A stretch of DNA of 64,000 bases from Mesorhizobium prunaredense (GTDB taxonomy: Bacteria > Pseudomonadota > Alphaproteobacteria > Rhizobiales > Rhizobiaceae): positions 137,766 through 201,765 of the forward strand of contig NZ_FTPD01000067.1 of assembly GCF_900156895.1 (NCBI RefSeq), written 5' to 3'. The number at the start of each line of letters is the position of its first letter. Position 1 is the first letter of the stretch. Below, one piece after another: positions 28,725 through 37,321 of the stretch. The notes under the pieces were generated by a model. The model saw only the letters and a list, made by a program, of their open reading frames with translations. It was not told where the DNA came from and searched no databases. The position numbers were made by a program, and so were the translations under genes.

Positions 28725-29843
28725 ATGATCTCACACCTCGACACCACCGACGCCGGCATGGCGGCCGACGACGACGCCGCGTGGCAGGGCGATGTTCGCG
28801 CTGGCGTGCGACAGGTGCGCGATCTGGATTCCCTGCCGCTGTCGGCAGCCGAGCGCGCGGCGGCTCAAGCCGCCGCCACGCGCCACAAGGTTCGCATCCC
28901 AAAAGCCTATCTCGACCTGATCGACTGGAGCGACCCCGCCGATCCGATCCGGCTTCAGGTCATCCCGTCGCCCGAAGAGCTGGACGAGCAGGAAGGGGAG
29001 CTCGACGATCCGATCGCGGACCACGCCTTCAGCCCGGTGCCGCGACTGACGCATCGCCATGCCGACCGGGTTCTGCTGTTTGCGACCTACCAGTGCGCGG
29101 TCTATTGCCGGTTCTGCTTTCGCAAGGAATCGCTGACCTCGATCGGCCGGGGTTTTTCGCGCGAGGCGCTGGAGCCGGCATTCGCCTATATCGAGGCCCA
29201 CCCCGAAATCCGCGAGGTGATCCTGACCGGCGGCGATCCGCTGTCGCTGCCGGACAAGGCGCTGGCGGAAATCCGCGCCCGCATCGAGGCGGTTGCGCAT
29301 GTGCGGCTCTTGCGAATCCACACGCGCGTGCCCGTGGCGCTGCCCTCGCGCGTCACGTCAGGGCTGGTTCGCTCGCTGCAGGGCCGGCTGATGGTCACAG
29401 TCGTCACCCATTTCAACCACGCGCGGGAGATCACGCCGGCCACCGAAGAATCCTGCCGCGCCTTGCGGCAAGGCGGCTTCGTGCTGCTCAACCAGAGCGT
29501 CCTGCTGAAAGGCGTCAACGACACGGTCGAGGCGCTGGAGGAGCTGTGCCGCGAGCTGATGTACCGCCTCGGCGTGAAACCCTATTACCTGCATCACGGC
29601 GACCTCGCGCGCGGCATGGCGCATCGGCGCACCACCATTGCCGAGGGACGGGCGCTGGTCAGCGCCTTGCGGGCGCGCCTGTCGGGCATCTGCAACCCCG
29701 TCTACGTGCTCGACCTGCCGGACGGCGGCGGCAAGGTGCCGCTCGGCCCATCCTATGTCGAGGCGCAGAACGGAGAGACTTGGCGAATTCGCGGGCAGGA
29801 TGGTGAGGTGAGGGCGTATAGGGAGCTTGTCGGCGATCCTTGA
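28725..29843 (+). CDS. lysine 2,3-aminomutase-like radical SAM protein (EpmB type)
   Basis: 372 residues. The radical-SAM cluster motif is CAVYCRFC (CxxxCxxC). It is followed by the family block EVILTGGDPLSLPDKAL, RIHTRVPVALPSRVT and LLNQSVLLKGVND. The PLP-binding region lies in the C-terminal third (YYLHHGDLARGMAH). Most proteobacterial members are EpmB, which makes beta-lysine for elongation factor P. AAGGAG sits 6 bases before ATG 28725. A decayed C-terminal copy lies at 31.8 kb. Confidence 0.9.
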   Translation: MISHLDTTDAGMAADDDAAWQGDVRAGVRQVRDLDSLPLSAAERAAAQAAATRHKVRIPKAYLDLIDWSDPADPIRLQVIPSPEELDEQEGELDDPIADHAFSPVPRLTHRHADRVLLFATYQCAVYCRFCFRKESLTSIGRGFSREALEPAFAYIEAHPEIREVILTGGDPLSLPDKALAEIRARIEAVAHVRLLRIHTRVPVALPSRVTSGLVRSLQGRLMVTVVTHFNHAREITPATEESCRALRQGGFVLLNQSVLLKGVNDTVEALEELCRELMYRLGVKPYYLHHGDLARGMAHRRTTIAEGRALVSALRARLSGICNPVYVLDLPDGGGKVPLGPSYVEAQNGETWRIRGQDGEVRAYRELVGDP

Positions 29844-29847
29844 AAGC

Positions 29848-29912
29848 TTGGTTCCTCGCCCCGCGAAGCGGGGAGAGGTGGCTCGGCGAAGCTGAGACGG
29901 AGAGGGGTCCTT
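29848..29912. repeat. second dispersed repeat family (TTCCTCGCCCCGCGAAGCGGGG)
   Basis: CTCGCCCCGC-GAA-GCGGGGAGAGG hairpin followed by GGCTCGGCGAAGCTGAGACGGAGAGGGG. A longer relative is at 54905-55015. It follows the epmB-like stop and could act as a transcript 3' end. Confidence 0.7.
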
Positions 29913-30022
29913 CGAGAAATGGAGACCTTCCTTTCAGCGCCGGAAGCTCCTGCTGCCGCGCCTGGTTGGAACCGGATCCAATGCCTCGCATTTCTAGAGA
30001 TGACGGGGCAAAGGAGCGCAGG

Positions 30023-30673
30023 GTGAAAGCTTTATCGGCGGTACTTGGCGGCTTCGTGCTGACGCTTGCGGTTTTCGCCAGCGGATTGGCCTTCGCTGTC
30101 TGGATTCTTTCCGCCGAGCCGGTGCGGCAGGCCGCCCCGACCTCCAGCGTCGCCGAACTGTGGCCGAGGGAGCCGCGGAAGGTGGACCCTGCTTCGCAGC
30201 GTCTTGAGCGCCTTCCCGCGCGCGAGGTCCCGGAGATCCCGGTTGATCGCACCTCGAAACCTGCCGATGCCGCAGCTTCGGCGCCCATCGTTACCGGCGC
30301 TATCCAGCCGGCAGCGGACGAGCAGCACGCGGTGCCCGCCGCCCATGTGGAATGGTGCGCAAGCCGCTACCGCTCCTACAGGCCAAGCGACGACCACTAC
30401 ACATCCTACAGCGGAGAGCAGCGTCCCTGCATCTCGCCCTATTTCGCTGCCGGCGCGGCCGAGCGCATCTCGTCGCTCCCCGACGATGGCGGCGACTACG
30501 TCGAGGCGAGCGACACGTGGCCAATGGATGGGGACGTTCCGTCGGATGAAACCGGCGCCGCCTGGCTTCCGCCCGACCACGTGGAATATTGCTTCAGCCG
30601 CTACCGCTCCTATCGGCCGGAAGACAACAGCTACCAGCCCTATTCCGGCGGCCCGCGGAGGCAGTGCGAGTAG
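30023..30673 (+). CDS. BA14K family protein with two lectin-like repeats
   Basis: 216 residues, GTG start with AGGAG 6 bases upstream (an ATG at 29981 is an alternative). One N-terminal membrane helix or signal (LSAVLGGFVLTLAVFASGLAFAVWIL). Two BA14K-type modules follow: HVEWCASRYRSYRPSDDHYTSY..RPC and HVEYCFSRYRSYRPEDNSYQPYSG..RQC, each with paired cysteines. BA14K of Brucella is an immunoreactive lectin-like envelope protein. The tandem arrangement is less usual than the single module. A broken copy of the second module is at 31.6 kb. Confidence 0.85.
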   Translation: MKALSAVLGGFVLTLAVFASGLAFAVWILSAEPVRQAAPTSSVAELWPREPRKVDPASQRLERLPAREVPEIPVDRTSKPADAAASAPIVTGAIQPAADEQHAVPAAHVEWCASRYRSYRPSDDHYTSYSGEQRPCISPYFAAGAAERISSLPDDGGDYVEASDTWPMDGDVPSDETGAAWLPPDHVEYCFSRYRSYRPEDNSYQPYSGGPRRQCE

Positions 30674-30803
30674 GCAGGGCGGGAGGCGGGCTGGCGGCCG
30701 CAATGCATGGCGCCTTGTGCGACCCCCACCCAACGATCACGCAGATTTCTTGGATCGTTCGGGTTGGCGCGGCGTTCATCCGAGACCCAAAGGAGGAATC
30801 AAC

Positions 30804-31133
30804 ATGGGCGACGACCGGGAAGACAAGATTCGTGAGCGCGCATACCAGATCTGGGAACGCGAAGGTGGGATCCATGGCGATTCCGAGCGGCACTGGCACC
30901 GGGCCGAGGCCGAGATCGACAGGGAGGCAGCCCTGCCGCTGACGGCAGGCGATGCCCTGCCGGAAACCCGCGAGGTCGCGAGCTCCGACGTCTTGACGGT
31001 GGAGGCCCTGGCGGTGCGCACCGGCATATCGGGCGAACAGGCGCAGGAACTGATCGACAGGCTGGGAAACGACCGGGCGGCGATCGAACAAGCCGCGCGC
31101 AACCTCAAGGGGAAGCAGCGGCTCGGGGAGTGA
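30804..31133 (+). CDS. DUF2934-DUF3606 stress-type small protein
   Basis: 109 residues. Residues 5-38 are DUF2934 (DKIRERAYQIWEREGGIHGD..HWHRAEAEI); residues 68-105 resemble DUF3606 (VEALAVRTGISGEQAQELIDRLG..RAAIEQAARNL). AAAGGAGG sits 6 bases before the ATG. Both domains are common in rhizobial general-stress genes; function unknown. The adjacent 49-residue gene is 4 bases downstream and surely co-transcribed. Confidence 0.85.
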   Translation: MGDDREDKIRERAYQIWEREGGIHGDSERHWHRAEAEIDREAALPLTAGDALPETREVASSDVLTVEALAVRTGISGEQAQELIDRLGNDRAAIEQAARNLKGKQRLGE

Positions 31134-31137
31134 ACAG

Positions 31138-31287
31138 ATGATCAGAAAACTCAAAGACGGAAAATACCGCCTCTATTCGCGCAAGAAAGACGAAAAGACC
31201 GGCAAGCGCCGCAATCTCGGCACATTCGATACCCGCGAGGCTGCGGAGAAGCACGAACGCGAGGTGCAGTATTTCAAGAGGCATTGA
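31138..31287 (+). CDS. 49-residue basic protein (integrase-arm-like fold)
   Basis: Starts MIRKLKDGKYRLYSRKKDE and ends KHEREVQYFKRH. It is strongly basic with a beta-beta-beta-helix pattern (KYRLYSRK, RRNLGTF, then helix REAAEKHEREVQYF), like the arm-binding domain of tyrosine integrases or AP2-like DNA-binding domains. Similar proteins of about 49 residues are familiar in rhizobia next to DUF2934/DUF3606 genes. It starts 4 bases after the upstream stop. Function unknown; DNA binding is inferred. Confidence 0.7.
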   Translation: MIRKLKDGKYRLYSRKKDEKTGKRRNLGTFDTREAAEKHEREVQYFKRH

Positions 31288-31595
31288 GGCGGCGTGCCGT
31301 CGCTTGCCAGGCAGCCGCCTGGCATGCCTCGCGGAAACCTGAGCCTGCGAAGACGGCGGCCACGCATCTCTGCTCCGGACAGTTTTCGAGAACATGGTGC
31401 GTCCACCAAGCCTTGGTCCGGAAGCAGGGAGCGACGCCCATGGCGGTTGCCCGCGGATTTTAGCACGGTACGCAAATTGTTCAGAACCGTACCTGATGCA
31501 CCTCGCGCAAGCGGCATCAAACTTTCAGTGACGAAGCGTTTGCCTGCAACGTGGCCGAACGGACTTTTGTACTCTCTAAATGCATCACCGCGCCG

Positions 31596-31792
31596 CTCCC
31601 GACGATGGCTATGTCGAGGGCGAGCGACACGTGGCCAATGGACGGCGACGTTCCGTCGGATGAAACCGGCACCGCCGAGCTTCCGCCCGAGCACGTGCAA
31701 TGTTGCTTCAGCCGCTACCGCTCGTATCGGCCGGAAGACAACAGCTACCAACCCTATTCCGGCGGCCCACGCAGGCAGTGCGAGTAGGCAGG
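31596..31792 (+). pseudogene. decayed copy of the BA14K second module
   Basis: It is close to identical at base level to 30477-30680 (SDTWPMDGDVPSDETG, FSRYRSYRPEDNSYQPYSGG), but the first part is frameshifted (GACTACGTCGAGG became CTATGTCGAGGG), so no signal peptide is joined. Only an untargeted fragment could be made. It abuts the epmB-like remnant. Confidence 0.85.
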
Positions 31793-31793
31793 C

Positions 31794-31940
31794 GCCTCGC
31801 ACGCCTGTCGGGCATAGGCAAACTACGTGCTGGACTTGCCGGAAGGCGGAGGGAAGGCGCCGCTCGGGACGTGCTATGTCGAGGCGCGGGACGGTGAGGC
31901 GTGGCGGATTTGCGAGATCGAGAAGAAATGCCTCGGTTAA
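31794..31940 (+). pseudogene. decayed C-terminal copy of the epmB-like gene
   Basis: From 31821 it reads NYVLDLPEGGGKAPLGTCYV..EAWRI; the intact gene reads VYVLDLPDGGGKVPLGPSYV..ETWRI. Homology extends upstream to CTGTCGGGCAT (31805). Only about 40 codons remain. The 240 bases after it (31941-32180) hold nothing recognisable. Confidence 0.85.
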
Positions 31941-32180
31941 GGACTGTCTTTATTCAAGCCACGGCATGCAGAGAAATCGGATATCCGTGAACGGCCTGTT
32001 TTGACCCGAAGGCGACGCCCGCACGTCAGAGTCTGAATGACAGCTTTGCGCCGATGTCCGCCATTGAGGTCTCCTTCGTCGTTTCCCGAAAGCAGACATT
32101 CGGCTTAGACGGCATGCCGACCGGGTTTGATCCCAACCGGGGGGTCGAAGCGCTGACGGCCCTGCCGGGATTCGCGCGGC

Positions 32181-33314
32181 CTACCTGCCGAACTCCACAC
32201 CTCCGCCGAAATCGAACACTGCGCGCATGCTGAAAAGGTGAGCGTTCTCGCCTTCGGCGCTGCGCACGAACGTATAGGCAGCGCCTAGGTGTTTGATCCC
32301 GGACTTTAATGGCGCATCTTCGCCGTACGTATCAATCATTTCGAAATCGGCCAGGTGCTCGTAAGTGTTCGGGCCTCCGGCGACAAGATTCATCTGCTGC
32401 GTATAGGTTGCGATGTAAGTCCACGGCTCCACTTCCAAGACCGCGGAGCCTGTGAGGACCAGGGCATCGTTCGGGCCGCCGTCGAAATGCCAGAGATAGG
32501 CCTCTTGGTCGCGGCGGCGAGGTACGCCCGTTCGCTGCCAAGTGTCAGCTCTTCTTCGATGGCCTCATCGGTAGGCTGGCCTGCCTTCTGGTGCCGAAAA
32601 CCGAGTCTGTAGCCGAATTCACCGTCCATGTAGCAATCGACCGTTTCCGATCCCTTGCAGCCATCAAGGACGATCGAGAACGAGGACAGGCCGTCCGTGT
32701 TGCCGGCGCCACCATCCGACAGGCTTGTTCGGCCCCGACTAGTGAAGAGCGAATTGCTGAGGATCGTGCGGTCAGTGAACGCAGTCGCCGCCAAAGCATG
32801 GTTTAGTCCGAGGCTTTCGAAGCCGAGGATAATCTCGCCGCCCAGGCGTTCGTCAGCGTCGAAGTCCGACACAAGGTCGGTGGCATTGATCCCTGGCGCA
32901 ATTTCGCTGGCGACGCTGAAGATCGTATCAAATTTTCCGACCCTCAAGGTGGCCGGATCTGCTTCGACGGTGCCGTAGAGTTCTGCCACATATGTGCCGA
33001 TTCCTTCAAAAATCGCATTCTCGCCGGGCTCTGGGTCTATTACAGGCTCGGTGATGATGGACGTCGCCAGCTGTAGATAATCCGTCGGCGCGAAGAAAAG
33101 ATCGACCGTGAGCGTCGGTTGAAGCACGTCGGATTTCAGAAAAGCCCGGATCGGCGGCAAAAATCCAGTCGTTCTGAAGTTCCGCGGAAATTTCGTATCC
33201 CGGGCACGGCGCCGTGCAGCCTTCGATGAGCACCGGCACCGGATCTTCGGCCAGTGCTGGAGTCGAGGTCGCCAGCAACTCCAAGACAGTCAGAGCGAGG
33301 GCAAAAACACGCAT
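32181..33314 (-). pseudogene. outer-membrane-like secreted protein gene with two frameshifts
   Basis: Three frames must be joined: a signal peptide start at 33314 (MRVFALALTVLELLATSTPALAED), a shift near 33155 into PPIRAFLKSDVLQPTLTVDLF, and a shift near 32505 into EAYLWHFDGGPNDALVLTG. The end is the beta-strand-like SMRAVFDFGGGVEFGR. The joined product would be about 375 residues with alternating polar and hydrophobic strands (YLQLATSIIT, AELYGTVEAD), like a barrel-type periplasmic or outer-membrane protein. Family not recognised. Either a pseudogene or two sequencing errors. Confidence 0.65.
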
Positions 33315-33465
33315 GGCCGACCACCCACTGGATGCACTGCACGTGATAGTAGCCCAGGCTCCATGTCCGACACGGTAGCGAAGGAAAGATGGGAAGAATA
33401 CAAAAGCTACAAGGCACGTTTCACGAAAATTGGTGAAACAGACACGAGAATGGGCCTACCGCCAT

Positions 33466-33694
33466 GCAGCTGTCGCTAGCAGGGCATCTCACATCCGTAG
33501 GATGGGTCCTCCAAGGCTTTGAAAGGGCGAGTCTTTTTCGACCTCACGCCTGCCGGATTTTCGGTGAGGCGAGAACCACCCATGCTCGGCGTCGCCGTGC
33601 GGCGGCTGGCCCCGGCGCCCCGATCTCGGAGGATATCCCCATGGTCAGCTTGCCAAACTTTGGTGCCGCGACCTTTATTCCCGGTGCGCCGATC
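33466..33694 (+). repeat. leader direct repeat A (upstream of secretion genes)
   Basis: About 229 bp, clearly homologous to 37080-37321: it shares GGGCATCTCACATCCGTAGG, CACGCCTGCCGGATTTTC, GGAACCACC-like and the first codons LPNFGAATFIPGAPI. It probably contains the promoter and ribosome site (CTCGGAGGA). Confidence 0.88.
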
Positions 33695-33718
33695 GATAGA
33701 TCATGCGCAAGACAATGA
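33641..33718 (+). pseudogene. truncated N-terminus of a T1SS substrate gene
   Basis: 25 codons starting MVSLPNFGAATFIPGAP, matching MAILPNFGAATFIPGAP of the intact substrate at 37268, then an unrelated tail and stop. GGAGG precedes the ATG. Its end overlaps the ATPase start at 33703, so it may serve as a translated leader. Confidence 0.75.
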
Positions 33719-35484
33719 CTCCGGGCAACGAACTGAGGACAGCGTTCCGGCGGTGTGCCGGCGCGCTGCTCAGCGTCGGTATCTTTTCGGGCATCATCAA
33801 CATCCTAGGTCTTACGGGCTCGCTCTATATGCTGCAGGTGTACGACCGCGTTCTGCCGTCCAGTAGCGTGCCCACGCTCGTCGGGCTGACGGTGGTCATG
33901 GTCGGGCTATACGCGGCCTATGGGCTGCTCGATTTCGTGCGTTTGCGGCTTCTCGTCCGCATCGGCAACCGACTTGACCGGAGTCTGCGCCAACAGGTTT
34001 TTGCCATGTCCCTGCTGCTGCCGCTGAAGACGGGGCACGAGGGGAACCGCATCCAGCCGATCCGCGATCTCGACCAGATTCGGAGCTTTGTCTCCGGGAC
34101 AGGGCCGACTGCGTTGTTCGACTTGCCATGGATTCCGGTCTACCTCGTCATCATCTACATGCTGCATCAGTCGCTCGGTATCCTCGCGACACTCGGGGCT
34201 GCATCCATCGTGTTCCTCACGTTACTAGCCGAGATCCTTGGCCGCACCCCGGCAAGACGCGCGATGGAATCAGCGATCGCCCGTTCGTCCTATGCCGATG
34301 CCGGACGACGCAATGCCGAAGTCATCCGGGCCATGGGCCTCTCCAACCGGTTCGGCAGGCTGTGGGGTGAACAGAGCCGGCACTTCCTCAGAGATCAGCG
34401 GAAGATTTCAGACGTCGTTGGCTTTACCGGAGCAATGTCGCGGTCGTTGAGGATGGTGCTGCAGTCCTTGATGCTCGGGTTAGGAGCCTATCTCGCCATC
34501 ATCGGCGAGGCATCCGCGGGCGTGATCATCGCTTCCTCGATCATGCTCGCCCGGTCGCTCGCTCCGGTCGACATCGCGATCGCCAACTGGAGGGGTTTCA
34601 ACTCGGCCCGCCACTGCCATGCGCAACTCAAAAGGACCTTTCAGTCCTTTGCGAGCATCCGGGAACCGATGTCGTTGCCGCGCCCGCGACACAGCCTCTT
34701 GGTCGAAGGGCTGACGGTCGCCGTACCTGGCCAGCAGAAGCCGATCATCAACAATGTGACTTTCCAGCTTGCGGCAGGCGCAGGACTCGGAGTGATCGGT
34801 CCCTGCGCCTCGGGCAAGTCCACTCTGGTCAGGGCACTGGTCGGCGTATGGAGCCCGCTACGGGGCGCGGTCCGGCTCGACCATGCGGCCCTCGACCAAT
34901 GGGACATCGAGGATCTCGGCCGCGACATCGGCTATCTTCCCCAGGATGTCGAACTGTTCGACGGCACGGTCGCCGAGAACATTTGCCGTTTTGACGAGGA
35001 CGCCGAGCCCAAGGCCATCCTCGCTGCCGCGGAAACTGCAGGTGTCCACCATATGATTCTTCGGCTGCCCAACGGTTTCCAGACCAGGGTGGGAGAGGCC
35101 GGCACTGCGCTCTCGGCGGGGCAGCGTCAACTCGTCGGGCTGGCCCGCGCGCTCTACGGCGAACCGTTCCTCGTGGTGCTCGATGAACCCAATTCCAATC
35201 TGGATTCCGACGGCGACGTGGCCCTGGCAACTGCGATCCACGCGATCAGGCAGCGAGGCGGGATTGCCGTTGTGGTGGCCCACCGTCCGTCGGCACTTGC
35301 CAATCTCGACCAGCTGCTTGTCATGGCCGGGGGAACAGTGCAGGCCTTCGGCCCCAAAAACGCGGTGCTCGCCGACGTAACGAGGCGGGCGGCGGAAGCG
35401 ACCGCCCAATCCCAGCGCAAGCCAGATGTGCCGTTAGCCAAGGACGGCACTTCGACGGTCGTGCCGCTTCACGACCGACGGTGA
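33703..35484 (+). CDS. prsD: type I secretion ATPase/permease (PrtD/PrsD family)
   Basis: 593 residues: six membrane helices in 1-310, then the ABC domain. Walker A is GPCASGKST (Cys where most have Ser), signature LSAGQRQLVGLARAL, Walker B FLVVLDEPNSNLD, and the H-loop VVVAHRP. There is no N-terminal C39 peptidase domain, so it handles RTX-type C-terminal signals. It exports the substrate encoded downstream through the adaptor at 35544 and a TolC-type outer-membrane channel, which is not in this window. Confidence 0.93.
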   Translation: MRKTMTPGNELRTAFRRCAGALLSVGIFSGIINILGLTGSLYMLQVYDRVLPSSSVPTLVGLTVVMVGLYAAYGLLDFVRLRLLVRIGNRLDRSLRQQVFAMSLLLPLKTGHEGNRIQPIRDLDQIRSFVSGTGPTALFDLPWIPVYLVIIYMLHQSLGILATLGAASIVFLTLLAEILGRTPARRAMESAIARSSYADAGRRNAEVIRAMGLSNRFGRLWGEQSRHFLRDQRKISDVVGFTGAMSRSLRMVLQSLMLGLGAYLAIIGEASAGVIIASSIMLARSLAPVDIAIANWRGFNSARHCHAQLKRTFQSFASIREPMSLPRPRHSLLVEGLTVAVPGQQKPIINNVTFQLAAGAGLGVIGPCASGKSTLVRALVGVWSPLRGAVRLDHAALDQWDIEDLGRDIGYLPQDVELFDGTVAENICRFDEDAEPKAILAAAETAGVHHMILRLPNGFQTRVGEAGTALSAGQRQLVGLARALYGEPFLVVLDEPNSNLDSDGDVALATAIHAIRQRGGIAVVVAHRPSALANLDQLLVMAGGTVQAFGPKNAVLADVTRRAAEATAQSQRKPDVPLAKDGTSTVVPLHDRR

Positions 35485-35543
35485 GTGAGATGCCAGCCGT
35501 CTTCATGCAAAGACTTGCTACCCGACACGGATGAGCCGTCTAA

Positions 35544-36896
35544 ATGCTTGAACCGGCCCAATCCTCTAGACCGACGCACTCCGCGCTTCGCAAGTCCGCA
35601 CCAACCTCCGGAGAGAACGACGGTATAGGCGCCAACGTCTTGCTCGGACTTTCGGTTTCTGCACTGCTCGTCGGAGGTGTAGGCGTGTGGGCAGCCAAGA
35701 CGACACTTGCCGGGGCCGTCATCGCCGCGGGAACTGTGGTCGTGGAAAGCAATGTTAAGAAGGTACAGCATCAGGAGGGCGGTATCGTCGGCGAAATCTT
35801 GGTCCGCGAAGGTGACCGCGTCAAAGCAGGTGAGGTTGTGCTCCGCCTTGATGGGACGATGACGCGCGCTAATCTGCAGATCATCCGCAAGCAGCTCGAC
35901 CGCACAGTCGCACGCCTGGCGCGGCTCGATGCCGAGCGTCTGGGTCTGTCTGAGATGAAACTGCCGGCAAGCCTCGAGATGCGAGTGAGCGAGCCGGAAA
36001 TGGCGGTTCTGGCGGCTGGCGAGCGGGCGCTGTTCGAGAGCCGGTCAAGGTCCCTGGCCAGCCGGAAAGGACAGATCGAGACGCGCGCCGGACAGTTCGA
36101 GCGGCAGATCGAAGGTCTCAAGGCGCAGCAGCGGTCAGTGGAAAAATCACTTGCGCTGGTAAGGGACGACCTGGTTGCCATCGAAGGGCTGCACGAGAAG
36201 AAGATCGTCTCGATGGAACGCCTCACCAATCTGCGGCTCGAGGTGTCCCGCCTCGAAGGCGAAGGCGGGCGTCTTGCGGCGGCCATCGCCGAGATCGCAG
36301 GCAAGATCAGCGAGACCAGGCTGCAGATCCTGACGCTCGAAGAGGAGACGCGCAAGGAGGCGACCACCGACCTGCGCGAAGCCGAAGGCGAGGAAGCCGA
36401 ACTGGTCGAACGCAAGATCGTGGCAGAGGACCAGCTGGCCCGCATCGATGTCCGCGCGCCGCAGTCCGGCATTGTCCAGGAACTGGCGGTGCATACAGTG
36501 GGCGGCGTGATTGGTACGGGCGAAACCGTCATGCTGATCGTTCCCGCCGCCGACGGGCTTGTCGTCGACGCGCGGATCGCGCCGGCCAGCATCGACGATG
36601 TCGAACCCGGCCATCCCGTATCGATCAGATTCTCGGCATTCGACGCCAATACCACTCCGGAATGCAAGGGGATCGTCAAGCGGGTGTCGGCCGACCTCAT
36701 CAAGGACGTTGATGCGAAACTGGACTACTTCATCGCAAGGGTCGCCATCCACGACGAGAAAGCCTGCTTGCCGGGGCCAAGGCGTCTGTCGCCAGGCATG
36801 CCGGCCGAGGTCCACATCCAGACGGGCGAACGCAGCGTATGGTCCTATTTGATGAAGCCGCTGTCGGACCAGTTTTCCCGAACGTTCAGAGAATAG
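35544..36896 (+). CDS. prsE: type I secretion periplasmic adaptor (HlyD/PrtE/PrsE family)
   Basis: 450 residues. A short cytoplasmic N-terminus and one membrane helix (about 33-55) precede VVVESNVKKVQHQEGGIVGEI, the lipoyl half-motif. A long coiled coil spans about 110-290, and the beta-barrel and membrane-proximal domains end with AEVHIQTGERSVWSYLMKPL, a block strongly conserved in PrtE/PrsE. It bridges the ATPase to the outer-membrane channel. It starts 59 bases after the ATPase stop, same operon. Orthology symbol assigned by family only. Confidence 0.92.
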   Translation: MLEPAQSSRPTHSALRKSAPTSGENDGIGANVLLGLSVSALLVGGVGVWAAKTTLAGAVIAAGTVVVESNVKKVQHQEGGIVGEILVREGDRVKAGEVVLRLDGTMTRANLQIIRKQLDRTVARLARLDAERLGLSEMKLPASLEMRVSEPEMAVLAAGERALFESRSRSLASRKGQIETRAGQFERQIEGLKAQQRSVEKSLALVRDDLVAIEGLHEKKIVSMERLTNLRLEVSRLEGEGGRLAAAIAEIAGKISETRLQILTLEEETRKEATTDLREAEGEEAELVERKIVAEDQLARIDVRAPQSGIVQELAVHTVGGVIGTGETVMLIVPAADGLVVDARIAPASIDDVEPGHPVSIRFSAFDANTTPECKGIVKRVSADLIKDVDAKLDYFIARVAIHDEKACLPGPRRLSPGMPAEVHIQTGERSVWSYLMKPLSDQFSRTFRE

Positions 36897-37079
36897 CCGC
36901 GAATTTCTCGGCGGCGGATGCTGCTGCAGCAAAGTAAGACTGCCGATGGCTGGCCGAGAGCCCCGGCATGCCCGTCATTCGGCCAAGCTCAGTTCGTTGT
37001 GCAAAGACCACACGCTGTTCCCGGCACACACTGAAGCCGCGATGAAAGAGGCGGAGCCGCGGCGCGGTGGCCCCGCCCC

Positions 37080-37321
37080 GCAGCTGCCGCTGGCAGGGCA
37101 TCTCACATCCGTAGGACGGGCCGTCCAGGGCTCTGAAAGGCCTAGTCTTTTTCCACGTCACGCCTGCCGGATTTTCTGTGGGCGGGAACCACCGCATGTT
37201 CGGGGTCGCGGCGGGAGCGGCCGACCCACGGCGCGCCCGCGACGCGATCCATCTCGGAGGACATCCCATGGCCATCCTGCCCAACTTCGGTGCCGCGACC
37301 TTTATTCCTGGTGCACCGATC
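37080..37321 (+). repeat. leader direct repeat B (upstream of the substrate gene)
   Basis: About 242-bp counterpart of 33466-33694. Here the reading frame continues into a full-length substrate. The two copies enclose exactly the ATPase and adaptor genes. Confidence 0.88.

Noticed and set aside
30710..30775. Inverted repeat AACGATC..GATCGTT as a terminator after the BA14K gene
   Set aside because: Long loop and no U-tract; could equally be an operator for the DUF2934 gene, so left uncalled.
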